Part shown: positions 33,499 through 44,255 of the stretch, piece by piece
How positions within the stretch are numbered: the stretch's first letter is position 1
Layout of the letters: every line of letters begins with the position of its first letter
NCBI GenBank assembly: GCA_024280335.1
Contig: JAJRQI010000053.1
Span: 1-64,000, forward strand
DNA: 64,000 nt
From: Deltaproteobacteria bacterium
GTDB taxonomy: Bacteria > Desulfobacterota > Desulfuromonadia > Desulfuromonadales > Geopsychrobacteraceae
Reading direction: 5' to 3'
Made by a program: the position numbers and the translations under genes
Notes under the pieces: generated by a model
Database searches by the model: none
Seen by the model: only the letters and a program-made list of their open reading frames with translations
Told to the model about the DNA's origin: nothing

Positions 33499-36276
33499 AT
33501 GACAGAAGTTGAAAATACGACCGTTTCGGGCTGGCCTATCGGTAAAAAGATGACCGTGGCTTTTTTGCTGATTGCTGTGCTGCCGATGTCCCTTGTTGTC
33601 TACTTCAACCTGGACCAGAGCAGAAAAGAGGTTGCCGAGATTGCGGGGGCGGAGCTGACCAGTCTTTCACAGAGCACAGCCTACTATATCGAACAGTTGC
33701 TACTGGAAAATCAACGCAATTCGGCAACCCTTGCAGGGAATCCTCTGGTCGTACAATTCTTCCGCTCGACTGCTGAAGAACGCAGGGCGTTGCGGCCGCA
33801 GATTAACCAGCTGCTCGAAAATTTCACCGCGAATCATCCGGATTACCACGCCACCGGCCTGCTGGACGCCAGGGGCATCGTCCAGGCAACCCTGATAGAA
33901 GCCCTGATCGGCAAAGACCGATCCTTTAGAGACTATTTCCAGGCATCGATAAAGGGCGCATCCTTCATCTCGGATATTCTTGTCGGCCGCAGCACCGGGA
34001 AGCCGGGCGTTTTCCTGACCAACCCCATCAAAACAACCGCAGGAGAAATCTTGGGGATTGATCTCATCTGGCTCAAGGCCGACACCATCTGGAACATCGT
34101 CGATCAAGTAAAGGTGGGCAAGCAGGGGATCGGCTATTTAGTCGATCAGGACGGCGTGATCATCGCCCACCCCAAGCGTGATCTCCTCTATCACAGCTTA
34201 GGCGAGTTACCGGCCGAGACAGTTTCAACCATCTCTTCGACCCTTCGCTTCGGAACCGCCAAGGAGACCGAAGCAGCACATATCCCCCAGAGCCTGAGGA
34301 TGGACCGGTTGGCCGCCCGGGTCCTCTCGGACCGGGGAACAGGGACCTTTCGCTACTTCTCTCCCCTCGATCAACAATACCATATCGCCGGTTACACCTC
34401 CTTAAAGAATCAGACCTGGACGGTGATTGTCGATCTGCCCGAAGCCCAATTCGTGGCTCCGTTGAACCGATTGCGGACAGTGGCACTTTTGAGTATCGGC
34501 CTGGTTGCCCTTATCTCGCTGGCAATTTCTGTTTTGCTGGCCAGAAGCATCACTCGGCCGATCCGTCACCTGACCAAGGTGGCCGTCGATATTAAATCTG
34601 ATCGACCTTTCGATCCGGACACTATTGCCAGAGTCACCGCCGGGAATGATGAAATCGCCTATCTGGGACGTGTCTTCAGTTCAGTGGTTCAGTCCCTTCA
34701 ACAGAGTGAGGAGAAGTATCGGATCCTGGTAGAAAATGCGCCGGATCTCAACTACAGAACCGACCTGGAAGGTAGAATCGCCTTTATCTCTAATTCAGTG
34801 AAGCGGCTGTCGGGCTACAGCGTGGAGGAAGCCATCGGCATGAAAATGGCGGAAGAGATCTATTTTGATCCGGCAGAAAGAAACCTCTTTTTGGCCGAGC
34901 TGCAGCAAAACGGTTCGGTCCGTGATTTTGAATCCCAACTGAAACGCAAGGATGGTTCCACCTGGTGGGTCTCCACCAATGCACACTTTTACAGGGATAG
35001 AGAGGGCAACATCCGGGGCGTCGAAGGCGTGGCCAGGGATGTTACCGAACGTCGGGCGGCAGAGAACGCCCTGAAAGCCAGTGAGACGATGTTCAGGTCG
35101 ATCTTTGAGTGCTCGCCGCTGGCCTTGGTACATATTGACCATGCGGGGACGGTAACCGCAGGCAATGAGAACCTGTGTACGATTCTCGGCAGCTCAAAAG
35201 CTGAGATCATCGGCTTCAACACCATCCGGTCTCTGAAGGACCAGCAGATGAAAGCGGCCATTACCCGTGCGCTGGCAGGGGAAAAATCCCACTTTGAGGG
35301 AGAATATCTCTCTGCTATCAGCAATCGCACAACGCCGATCCGCGCAAACTTCGCACCGGTCCCGGCGAGTAACGGCAGTGTTTCAAGTGTCATCGGCACC
35401 TTGGAGGATATCAGCGAACAGTACCGGACTCAGGAGATCATCATCCAGACGGAAAAAATGATCTCGGTAGGTGGCCTTGCCGCCGGCATGGCTCATGAAA
35501 TCAACAATCCTCTGGCGGGGATTCTTCAGAGTGCGGAAGTCATAAGCAACCGGATCGCAGGAGACTTCCCTGCCAATCGCAAGGCTGCTGAAGCCATCGG
35601 CATCCCGTTCGAAAAGATCAGTGAATACATGGAGAGTCGTAATATCATTAATCTTTTGACATCCATAAAAGAAAGTGGAAACCGCGCGGCAGGGATCGTC
35701 AGAAATATGCTTTCGTTCAGCCGAAAGGGCGAATCCCAGTTTGTCTTGTGCGATATCATGGATCTGCTGGACAGCACCATTGAACTCGCTGAAAACGATT
35801 TTGACATGATGACAAAAAATGATTTCAAAAAAATAAACATTGTCAGGGAATACCCAAAAAACCGACTGGAGGTCACTTGTGAGAGAAGCAAAATCCAGCA
35901 GGTATTTCTGAATATTCTCAAAAATGGGGCTCAGGCCATGATCGAAGAACGAACCCGGCAGGGGCTTGAGGAGGGAACAAAGAACCCGACCTTCATTCTG
36001 CGAACCTACAGCGCAAACAATATGGCCTGTATAGAGATCGAAGATAACGGCCCGGGGATGGACGAACAGATCCGCAAACGCGTGTTTGAACCATTTTTCA
36101 CAACAAAAGGCGTCGGCACAGGAACCGGGCTGGGCATGTCCGTTTCTTATTTCATCATCACGGAAAACCATGCAGGCAGGATGTCAGTGAAATCTGTTCC
36201 GGGCAAAAGCTCAACATTTATGATCCAGCTCCCGCTGCAAAGAACGCTTGTAACTATTGAGCATAATCTGAATTGA
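33499..36276 (+). CDS. membrane sensor histidine kinase, Cache-HAMP-PAS-PAS-HisKA-HATPase
   Basis: The 925-residue sensor has TM1 at about 17-38, a double Cache periplasmic domain at about 40-310 (RSFRDYFQASIKG, KQGIGYLVDQDGVIIAHP), TM2 at about 328-350 and HAMP to about 405. PAS domains lie at about 410-525 and 531-640. The phospho-acceptor is H666 in MAHEINNPLAG, and the C-terminal ATPase has DNGPGMDEQIRKRVFEPFF and GTGLGMSVSYF. The ATG at 33499 is chosen because residues before it look non-coding. No response regulator is adjacent. The final residues LVTIEHNLN come from a MITE-end-like sequence (gtaactattgagca at 36250-36263), suggesting the natural C-terminus was replaced. Confidence 0.9.
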   Translation: MTEVENTTVSGWPIGKKMTVAFLLIAVLPMSLVVYFNLDQSRKEVAEIAGAELTSLSQSTAYYIEQLLLENQRNSATLAGNPLVVQFFRSTAEERRALRPQINQLLENFTANHPDYHATGLLDARGIVQATLIEALIGKDRSFRDYFQASIKGASFISDILVGRSTGKPGVFLTNPIKTTAGEILGIDLIWLKADTIWNIVDQVKVGKQGIGYLVDQDGVIIAHPKRDLLYHSLGELPAETVSTISSTLRFGTAKETEAAHIPQSLRMDRLAARVLSDRGTGTFRYFSPLDQQYHIAGYTSLKNQTWTVIVDLPEAQFVAPLNRLRTVALLSIGLVALISLAISVLLARSITRPIRHLTKVAVDIKSDRPFDPDTIARVTAGNDEIAYLGRVFSSVVQSLQQSEEKYRILVENAPDLNYRTDLEGRIAFISNSVKRLSGYSVEEAIGMKMAEEIYFDPAERNLFLAELQQNGSVRDFESQLKRKDGSTWWVSTNAHFYRDREGNIRGVEGVARDVTERRAAENALKASETMFRSIFECSPLALVHIDHAGTVTAGNENLCTILGSSKAEIIGFNTIRSLKDQQMKAAITRALAGEKSHFEGEYLSAISNRTTPIRANFAPVPASNGSVSSVIGTLEDISEQYRTQEIIIQTEKMISVGGLAAGMAHEINNPLAGILQSAEVISNRIAGDFPANRKAAEAIGIPFEKISEYMESRNIINLLTSIKESGNRAAGIVRNMLSFSRKGESQFVLCDIMDLLDSTIELAENDFDMMTKNDFKKINIVREYPKNRLEVTCERSKIQQVFLNILKNGAQAMIEERTRQGLEEGTKNPTFILRTYSANNMACIEIEDNGPGMDEQIRKRVFEPFFTTKGVGTGTGLGMSVSYFIITENHAGRMSVKSVPGKSSTFMIQLPLQRTLVTIEHNLN

Positions 36277-36290
36277 TTGGCAAAAACGTT

Positions 36291-36365
36291 CGTCATCCCC
36301 GAGTGATTCTATCGGGGATCCATGGTTTTAAATCTGGATTCCCGATTACACCCTCGGGGATGACG
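36291..36365. repeat. REP/BIME-like palindromic element, copy 3
   Basis: Perfect 13-bp ends CGTCATCCCCGAG (36291-36303) / CTCGGGGATGACG (36353-36365), with core GGATCCATGG...CTGGATTCCCG. It is enclosed by MITE-end-like sequences at 36250-36263 and 36374-36391. Confidence 0.8.
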
Positions 36366-36481
36366 GATTATTTATTGTGCTGAAGAATTACCAAAGTTTC
36401 AAAGTAAACGGTTCAGCCCGATGGTCTCGGGGGGAACCGTTGAGCGACAGGTCGGGCGGGCCAGTTCCGCTGGGCAAACCG

Positions 36482-36521
36482 AAAAAAGGCTCCCGGCATT
36501 GAATTGCCGGGAGCCTTTTTA
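36482..36521 (-). terminator. Rho-independent terminator of nifJ
   Basis: A perfect stem aaaaaggctcccggca / tgccgggagccttttt with a 6-nt loop lies 20 bp past the nifJ stop; T tracts occur on both strands. Confidence 0.9.
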
Positions 36522-36541
36522 ATCAGCTGATAAAAATCAGC

Positions 36542-40123
<3,582 letters not shown>

Positions 40124-40262
40124 GTAAATCCTCCTTGAAACAGTGGGAAACGGACGAATCCTTGTCAAAGGACCGTAGCTTTACTGCTGAGTTTAACTAA
40201 AAGGATCGACAGAGACAAAAAAACATCCCTGGCGAAGATAAATCAATTTGCTGCACTCATTT

Positions 40263-40862
40263 TCAGAGTTCACGCCGTCCGGCAACCGCCTGCTGAACAG
40301 TCCCGGTATCGATATACTCCAGGTCGCTGCCCATCGGGATACCGTGAGCCAGGCGAGTGACCCGCACACCCTTCTCCTTGAACAGTTTGGCCAGGTAGAG
40401 CGCGGTTGCTTCCCCCTCAACGGAGAAGTTTGTCGCCAGCAGAACCTCTTCGAGCGGCTCCTGCTCCAATCGTTGCCACAACTGCGGCAGCTTCAAATCT
40501 TCCGGCCCGATACCGTCAAGCGGCGAGAGCGCGCCATGCAGCACATGATACAGACCGGAATACGCGTGACTGCGTTCGATCGCCAGCAGATCCTGCGGTT
40601 CCTGCACAATACAGAGCCGCCGACTGTCTCGCGCCGGGTCGCGACAGATCCGGCAAAAACTCTCTTCTGCGACATGAAAACAACGCTGACAGAAGCCGAC
40701 CTTGCGTTTCATTTCCAGCAAGGCCTCGGCCAAGGCGGTGACATCGGACTCCGAAGCGCGCAAAAGATGGAAGGCCAAGCGCGCCGCCGTCTTACTGCCG
40801 ACCCCGGGCAACTTGCCTAATTCAGCGGTTAAACGGGCAAATGACGGAAGCGAGCCTAGCAT
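40263..40862 (-). CDS. recR: recombination mediator RecR
   Basis: RecR works with RecO/RecF to load RecA on gapped DNA. The 199-residue product has the helix-hairpin-helix LPGVGSKTAARLAFHLL, a Cys4 zinc finger (CQRCFHVAEESFCRIC) and a Toprim domain (CIVQEPQDLLAIE, HGALSPLDGIGPEDL), with the C-terminal ATNFSVEGEATALYLAKLF. Length is standard. SD GAGG. It is the last gene of the dnaX-ybaB-recR cluster, but a terminator at 41047-41090 separates it from ybaB, so it may need its own promoter in the 250-bp gap. Confidence 0.97.
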   Translation of the reverse strand: MLGSLPSFARLTAELGKLPGVGSKTAARLAFHLLRASESDVTALAEALLEMKRKVGFCQRCFHVAEESFCRICRDPARDSRRLCIVQEPQDLLAIERSHAYSGLYHVLHGALSPLDGIGPEDLKLPQLWQRLEQEPLEEVLLATNFSVEGEATALYLAKLFKEKGVRVTRLAHGIPMGSDLEYIDTGTVQQAVAGRREL

Positions 40863-40988
40863 GGAATCCTCATGAAATCCAACGTTTTAAAATGGCGTTC
40901 TATTTTTTCAGGGATACTAAAAAAGTAAAATTTCCCTGAAATGGTTTCTGGCCCATTGGTCTGACCAAAAAGAACTCTACCACGTGAT

Positions 40989-41026
40989 TTGAACATTTTT
41001 CAATCCTTTTATCGTATACCGTATAC
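40989..41026. promoter_or_regulatory. two palindromes upstream of recR, possible operator
   Basis: TTGAACATTTTTCAA (40989-41003) and GTATACCGTATAC (41014-41026) are both dyad-symmetric. They lie in the gap between the ybaB terminator and recR. Regulatory function is inferred only from symmetry and position. Confidence 0.35.
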
Positions 41027-41046
41027 AGAAAAAATCCAGCCGCAGA

Positions 41047-41090
41047 GAAAAAAAATCCCCGCAGATCAGAAGTTTGATCTGCGGGGATAA
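41047..41090 (-). terminator. terminator after ybaB
   Basis: On the minus strand a 13-bp stem, TCCCCGCAGATCA / TGATCTGCGGGGA, is followed by TTTTTTTT. It lies 20 bp past the ybaB stop. Confidence 0.88.
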
Positions 41091-41109
41091 TGTTTTTATT
41101 TTACCAAAC

Positions 41110-41424
41110 CTAGAACATGCCGGGGATATTCATCCCGCCGGTTGCCTTGCTCATCTCCTGTTTGATCATCTCCTGGCTTTGCTTGATCGCTTCGTTAACC
41201 GCAGCCAGCACCAGATCCTGCAGCATCTCGACATCATCGGGATCGACGACATCTTTTTCGATCTGCAGGCTGAGCAGTTCCTGCTTGCCGTTGACCCGTG
41301 CTGTGACCATTCCACCACCCGCAGTTGCTTCGATCTCCTTGGTTTCCAGCTCCTGTTGCACCCGAGCAATCTTTGCCTGCATCTGCTGGGCCTGCTTCAT
41401 GATATTACCAAGTCCTTTTGCCAT
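41110..41424 (-). CDS. ybaB: YbaB/EbfC nucleoid-associated protein
   Basis: This small dimeric DNA-binding protein of 104 residues opens MAKGLGNIMKQAQQMQAKI, followed by a coiled helix, the ATAGGGMVTARVNGKQELLSLQI strand region and the DVEMLQDLVLAAVNEAIKQSQ helix. The C-terminus is Gly/Met-rich (MSKATGGMNIPGMF), usual for the family. It lies 118 bp after dnaX, in the conserved dnaX-ybaB-recR order. SD GGAGG about 10 nt before the ATG. A bona fide terminator follows. Confidence 0.96.
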   Translation of the reverse strand: MAKGLGNIMKQAQQMQAKIARVQQELETKEIEATAGGGMVTARVNGKQELLSLQIEKDVVDPDDVEMLQDLVLAAVNEAIKQSQEMIKQEMSKATGGMNIPGMF

Positions 41425-41542
41425 AATCTTCTTTCCTCCACAGATTAATATAAGTCGGCGTCTGCCGGCGGTTTATTACTCTATCCGTTGCCTGAAACGA
41501 CCAAACAATGGTCTCACAAAAAAGAATACGATGGCGACGCCA

Positions 41543-43231
41543 TCAAACGAATCCCTTGTCGATCGGTTTGATCTCTTCGATCGTTCCGCCGAAAATTTCT
41601 ACTGCCGTCTTCACCATCGGGTGCTGCTCAGCATTTTCCTTTAATTTTTTCTGCCGATCAGTCTCCAGCTGAACGCGTTCTTCGTGCAGAGATGGCGGAG
41701 TCCCCCGCTCACCGTTAACCAGTTGAAATTCGACCTTGACGTCGCTAGTGAAATATTCCCGTGCCAGCACCTCAAGCGCGTCGCGCAGATCGTTGTCAAG
41801 CAGATTATAGTACTGTCGGGGGAAGCCGATTCTCAATTTCGGCAATTTCAACAACAGCAAGCAGCCGTGTTCCAGGCGCGAGCCGAGCGGACGGCGCCGC
41901 TGATTGATAAACTCAACCAGGCCCAGCCAACTTTTCTCCCCCATATCCACAGCTGCAGCAACTGCAGGTTCAGGCTTTTTCAGCTCCGGCCCCTGCGCTG
42001 GCGGCGGTGGGGAATCCAGGCTCGGCGCCGGGGCCGAAGTTGCCGCGGGAACCGGCGTAGAAACCGGGGCCGGCAGCCCGCCGCCGGCCAGTCGACGCTC
42101 CAGCGCCTCCAGCTTCTTAACCAGCGAAGCGACCTCGATCCCCCGCGGCAAGCTGGCCAGCTTGACCAGCACCATCTCCATGGTCAGGCGCGGATAGTTC
42201 GAGACCGCCAGCTCCGCCTCGCTGCGAATCAGCAACGACAGTAACCGGTGCAGATCCTCCAGGCTGACGGGAGTTGCCAAAGAGCGCAGTTCCTGCAGCT
42301 CAACCTCGGCATAATCGAGTAGATCTTCCGGCTGGTCGGTGACTTTCAGGATCACCAGCGCCCGGACCAGCTCCACCAACTGCCGGCAGAACTGCCGAAA
42401 AGAGTGGCCATGCTCATCAACCCGCTGCACCACGGCCAATGCCTGCCGGGCATCGCGGGTCAGAATCGCCTCGATACAATCGAGCAGGATGCGGCGACTG
42501 ACCAGACCGAGCAACCCCTGCAGGCTGTCGTCATCAATCTGCTCGCCGCAGAAAGCAATCACCTGATCGAGAGTCGACAGGGCATCACGCATGCTGCCGC
42601 CACCGCTGCGGGCAACCATCGATAGGCCGACATCGGAAATCTGGATATTTTCCTGTGTAACGATGTGGCGCAAGTGACCCTGCAGCGGACCGAGACCGAT
42701 TTTTCGAAAATCGAACCGCTGACAGCGCGAAAGGATGGTGATCGGGATTTTATGCGGCTCGGTGGTGGCAAAGATAAACTTGGCGTGTGCCGGCGGCTCT
42801 TCGAGGGTCTTCAGCAGGGCATTGAACGCATTGATCGAAAGCATGTGGACTTCATCGATGATGAAGATCTTGTAGCGCGATTGCGCCGGCAGGTAGCGGA
42901 TATTCTCGCGCAGTTCGCGGATATCATCAACCCCGGTATTCGACGCACCATCAATTTCAAACACGTCGATCCCCTGGCTGGCAGTGATTTCAACACAGGA
43001 CGGACAGACGCCGCAGGGTTCAGTGGTCGGTCCCTGCTGACAGTTGAGCGCCTTGGCAAAGATCCGCGCCGCCGAGGTCTTGCCGACACCGCGCGCACCG
43101 GTAAACAGAAAGGCATGGTGAACCCGATCGGCGCTGATAGCATTCATCAGCGTCTGGCTGACATGTTCCTGACCGATCAGATCAGCAAACAGTTGTGGGC
43201 GCCATTTGCGGGCCAGAACCAGGTAAGACAT
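41543..43231 (-). CDS. dnaX: DNA polymerase III subunit gamma/tau
   Basis: The clamp-loader ATPase has 562 residues: Walker A GARGVGKT at 45-52, a Cys4 zinc module (C64, C73, C76, C79), Walker B IIDEVHML and the sensor SRCQRFDF, then domain III. The Pro/Ala-rich linker (VSTPVPAATSAPAP) leads to a shortened tau C-terminal region. A short AAAAAA run occurs near the end, but no clear frameshift cassette (slippery heptamer plus stem-loop) is evident. SD GGAG. It is transcribed with ybaB. Upstream lies a 16-bp inverted repeat and the SRP RNA gene. Confidence 0.97.
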   Translation of the reverse strand: MSYLVLARKWRPQLFADLIGQEHVSQTLMNAISADRVHHAFLFTGARGVGKTSAARIFAKALNCQQGPTTEPCGVCPSCVEITASQGIDVFEIDGASNTGVDDIRELRENIRYLPAQSRYKIFIIDEVHMLSINAFNALLKTLEEPPAHAKFIFATTEPHKIPITILSRCQRFDFRKIGLGPLQGHLRHIVTQENIQISDVGLSMVARSGGGSMRDALSTLDQVIAFCGEQIDDDSLQGLLGLVSRRILLDCIEAILTRDARQALAVVQRVDEHGHSFRQFCRQLVELVRALVILKVTDQPEDLLDYAEVELQELRSLATPVSLEDLHRLLSLLIRSEAELAVSNYPRLTMEMVLVKLASLPRGIEVASLVKKLEALERRLAGGGLPAPVSTPVPAATSAPAPSLDSPPPPAQGPELKKPEPAVAAAVDMGEKSWLGLVEFINQRRRPLGSRLEHGCLLLLKLPKLRIGFPRQYYNLLDNDLRDALEVLAREYFTSDVKVEFQLVNGERGTPPSLHEERVQLETDRQKKLKENAEQHPMVKTAVEIFGGTIEEIKPIDKGFV

Positions 43232-43312
43232 GAATTTCTCCGCAATCGTTGCAGTAAAATCAAAAGGACAGGGGTAAAAAAGCGATTTTGTAATCTAAAG
43301 AAAGGTTTAATT

Positions 43313-43382
43313 GCCACCAAGGCACCAAGAAACCTACCCCTCAAGAACTTCGATTCTCTTGGCGGATTGGTGCCTTGGTGGC
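43313..43382. repeat. 16-bp inverted repeat upstream of dnaX
   Basis: GCCACCAAGGCACCAA (43313-43328) and TTGGTGCCTTGGTGGC (43367-43382) are perfect complements 38 bp apart. They resemble the widespread 'caaggcaccaag' repeats seen in other bacterial genomes. They lie just upstream of the dnaX start and downstream of the SRP RNA. Confidence 0.8.
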
Positions 43383-43450
43383 TAAAAGATTGAGATTTCA
43401 ATCTTTTTCCCTGGAACCTTCTTTTATGGTTATAGAGCCGAAACGAAAAA

Positions 43451-43580
43451 TTGCCGGTAGAAGTGACAGCCAGGCACCCCCGCGGCACACGTCCAAACCC
43501 GTTACCGCTGCTCCCTTCCGGGCCTGACGGAGTTCACGGATGTCCGTTGCGCGGGACCCGGCTGTCACTTCTACCGGCAA
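43451..43580 (-). ncRNA. ffs: signal recognition particle RNA (4.5S-like)
   Basis: A perfect 21-bp terminal stem (43451-43471 / 43560-43580) closes a long hairpin. The apical part on the minus strand reads GTCAGGCCCGGAAGGGAGCA, the universally conserved SRP domain IV with the GGAA tetraloop and the asymmetric loop bound by Ffh. A TTTTT run follows the 3' arm on the minus strand, as in a terminator. The exact 5' and 3' ends may be a few bases inside the stem. Confidence 0.93.
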
Positions 43581-43630
43581 CCTTAACCGGGTTTTTTACA
43601 ATTACTATTTGATCTACCGATATATCAGGG

Positions 43631-43745
43631 CTGATCAAAAATGCCCAAATGCTAGGCGCCCGCAGCTTAACGGAATAAGACGTACCGCCAGGTACGTCGT
43701 TGACGTGAAGCAAGGGCAACGCCGCAGATGGGCGTTTTTCATCAG
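43631..43745. mobile_element. second MITE-like palindromic element
   Basis: The 115-bp element has imperfect 17-bp inverted ends, CTGATCAAAAATGCCCA / TGGGCGTTTTTCATCAG (15 of 17 match), and an internal dyad ACGTACC...GGTACGT. It lies between the SRP RNA and the tRNA gene and has no coding capacity. It resembles small interspersed palindromes known from Geobacter-like genomes (from memory, not searched). Confidence 0.6.
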
Positions 43746-43751
43746 ACAAGT

Positions 43752-43845
<94 letters not shown>

Positions 43846-43899
43846 GCAAGCTGGGTAAGATACACTAAGGGCGCGGAAGCTGTAAAGAGATTTTTCCGC

Positions 43900-43947
43900 C
43901 GGAATCCAGCGGTTAAAACCGATCGGAATCCAGCGGTTAAAACCGAT
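43900..43947. repeat. 24-bp tandem duplication
   Basis: CGGAATCCAGCGGTTAAAACCGAT occurs twice in direct succession (43900-43923 and 43924-43947). Each copy contains the hairpin CGGTT-AAA-ACCG. It lies 20 bp past the stop of the FlhB-like gene. Confidence 0.9.
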
Positions 43948-43967
43948 GTGTTTTTGTGAATCAAACC

Positions 43968-44252
43968 CTAAGCCTTACCGGTTGCGTAGCGACCGTTCAG
44001 CCGATAGATAAAGGCGAGGATTTCCGCTACCGCCTGGAACAATTCGGGCGGGATTTCTTCGCCGACCGGAACCCGGCCGAGTACTTCGAGCAGATCGGGA
44101 TCCTGGACAATATCGACCCCGGCCGCTTCAGCGGCAGCGACAATCCGCCGCGCCATCTCCCCGCTGCCGGTCGCTGCGACCTTGGGCGACGCCCCGGGTC
44201 GATGATCGTAATGCAGGGCAACCGCCTGCTCAGGTCTGGATTTTCTGGACAC
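43968..44252 (-). CDS. FhlB-like protein (FlhB cytoplasmic-domain homolog)
   Basis: The 94-residue protein resembles the C-terminal switch domain of FlhB. It begins near RPEQAVALHYDHRPGASPKVAATGSG, then IVAAAEAAGVDIVQDPDLLEVL and EEIPPELFQAVAEILAFIYRL, the FlhB_CC pattern. The self-cleavage NPTH of FlhB is replaced by a sequence beginning RPEQ, so autocleavage is not expected. Stand-alone FhlB proteins can partly substitute for the FlhB C-terminus in some bacteria. The start is GTG, 3 bp after the fliK stop, with SD AGGA. Its coupling to fliK fits a role in hook-length / export switching. Confidence 0.85.
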   Translation of the reverse strand: MSRKSRPEQAVALHYDHRPGASPKVAATGSGEMARRIVAAAEAAGVDIVQDPDLLEVLGRVPVGEEIPPELFQAVAEILAFIYRLNGRYATGKA

Positions 44253-44255
44253 GTC

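Noticed and set aside
41543-41700. Programmed frameshift in dnaX
   Set aside because: An AAAAAA run lies near the 3' end, but no standard slippery heptamer with a stem-loop was found and the position is too late to make a useful gamma form.
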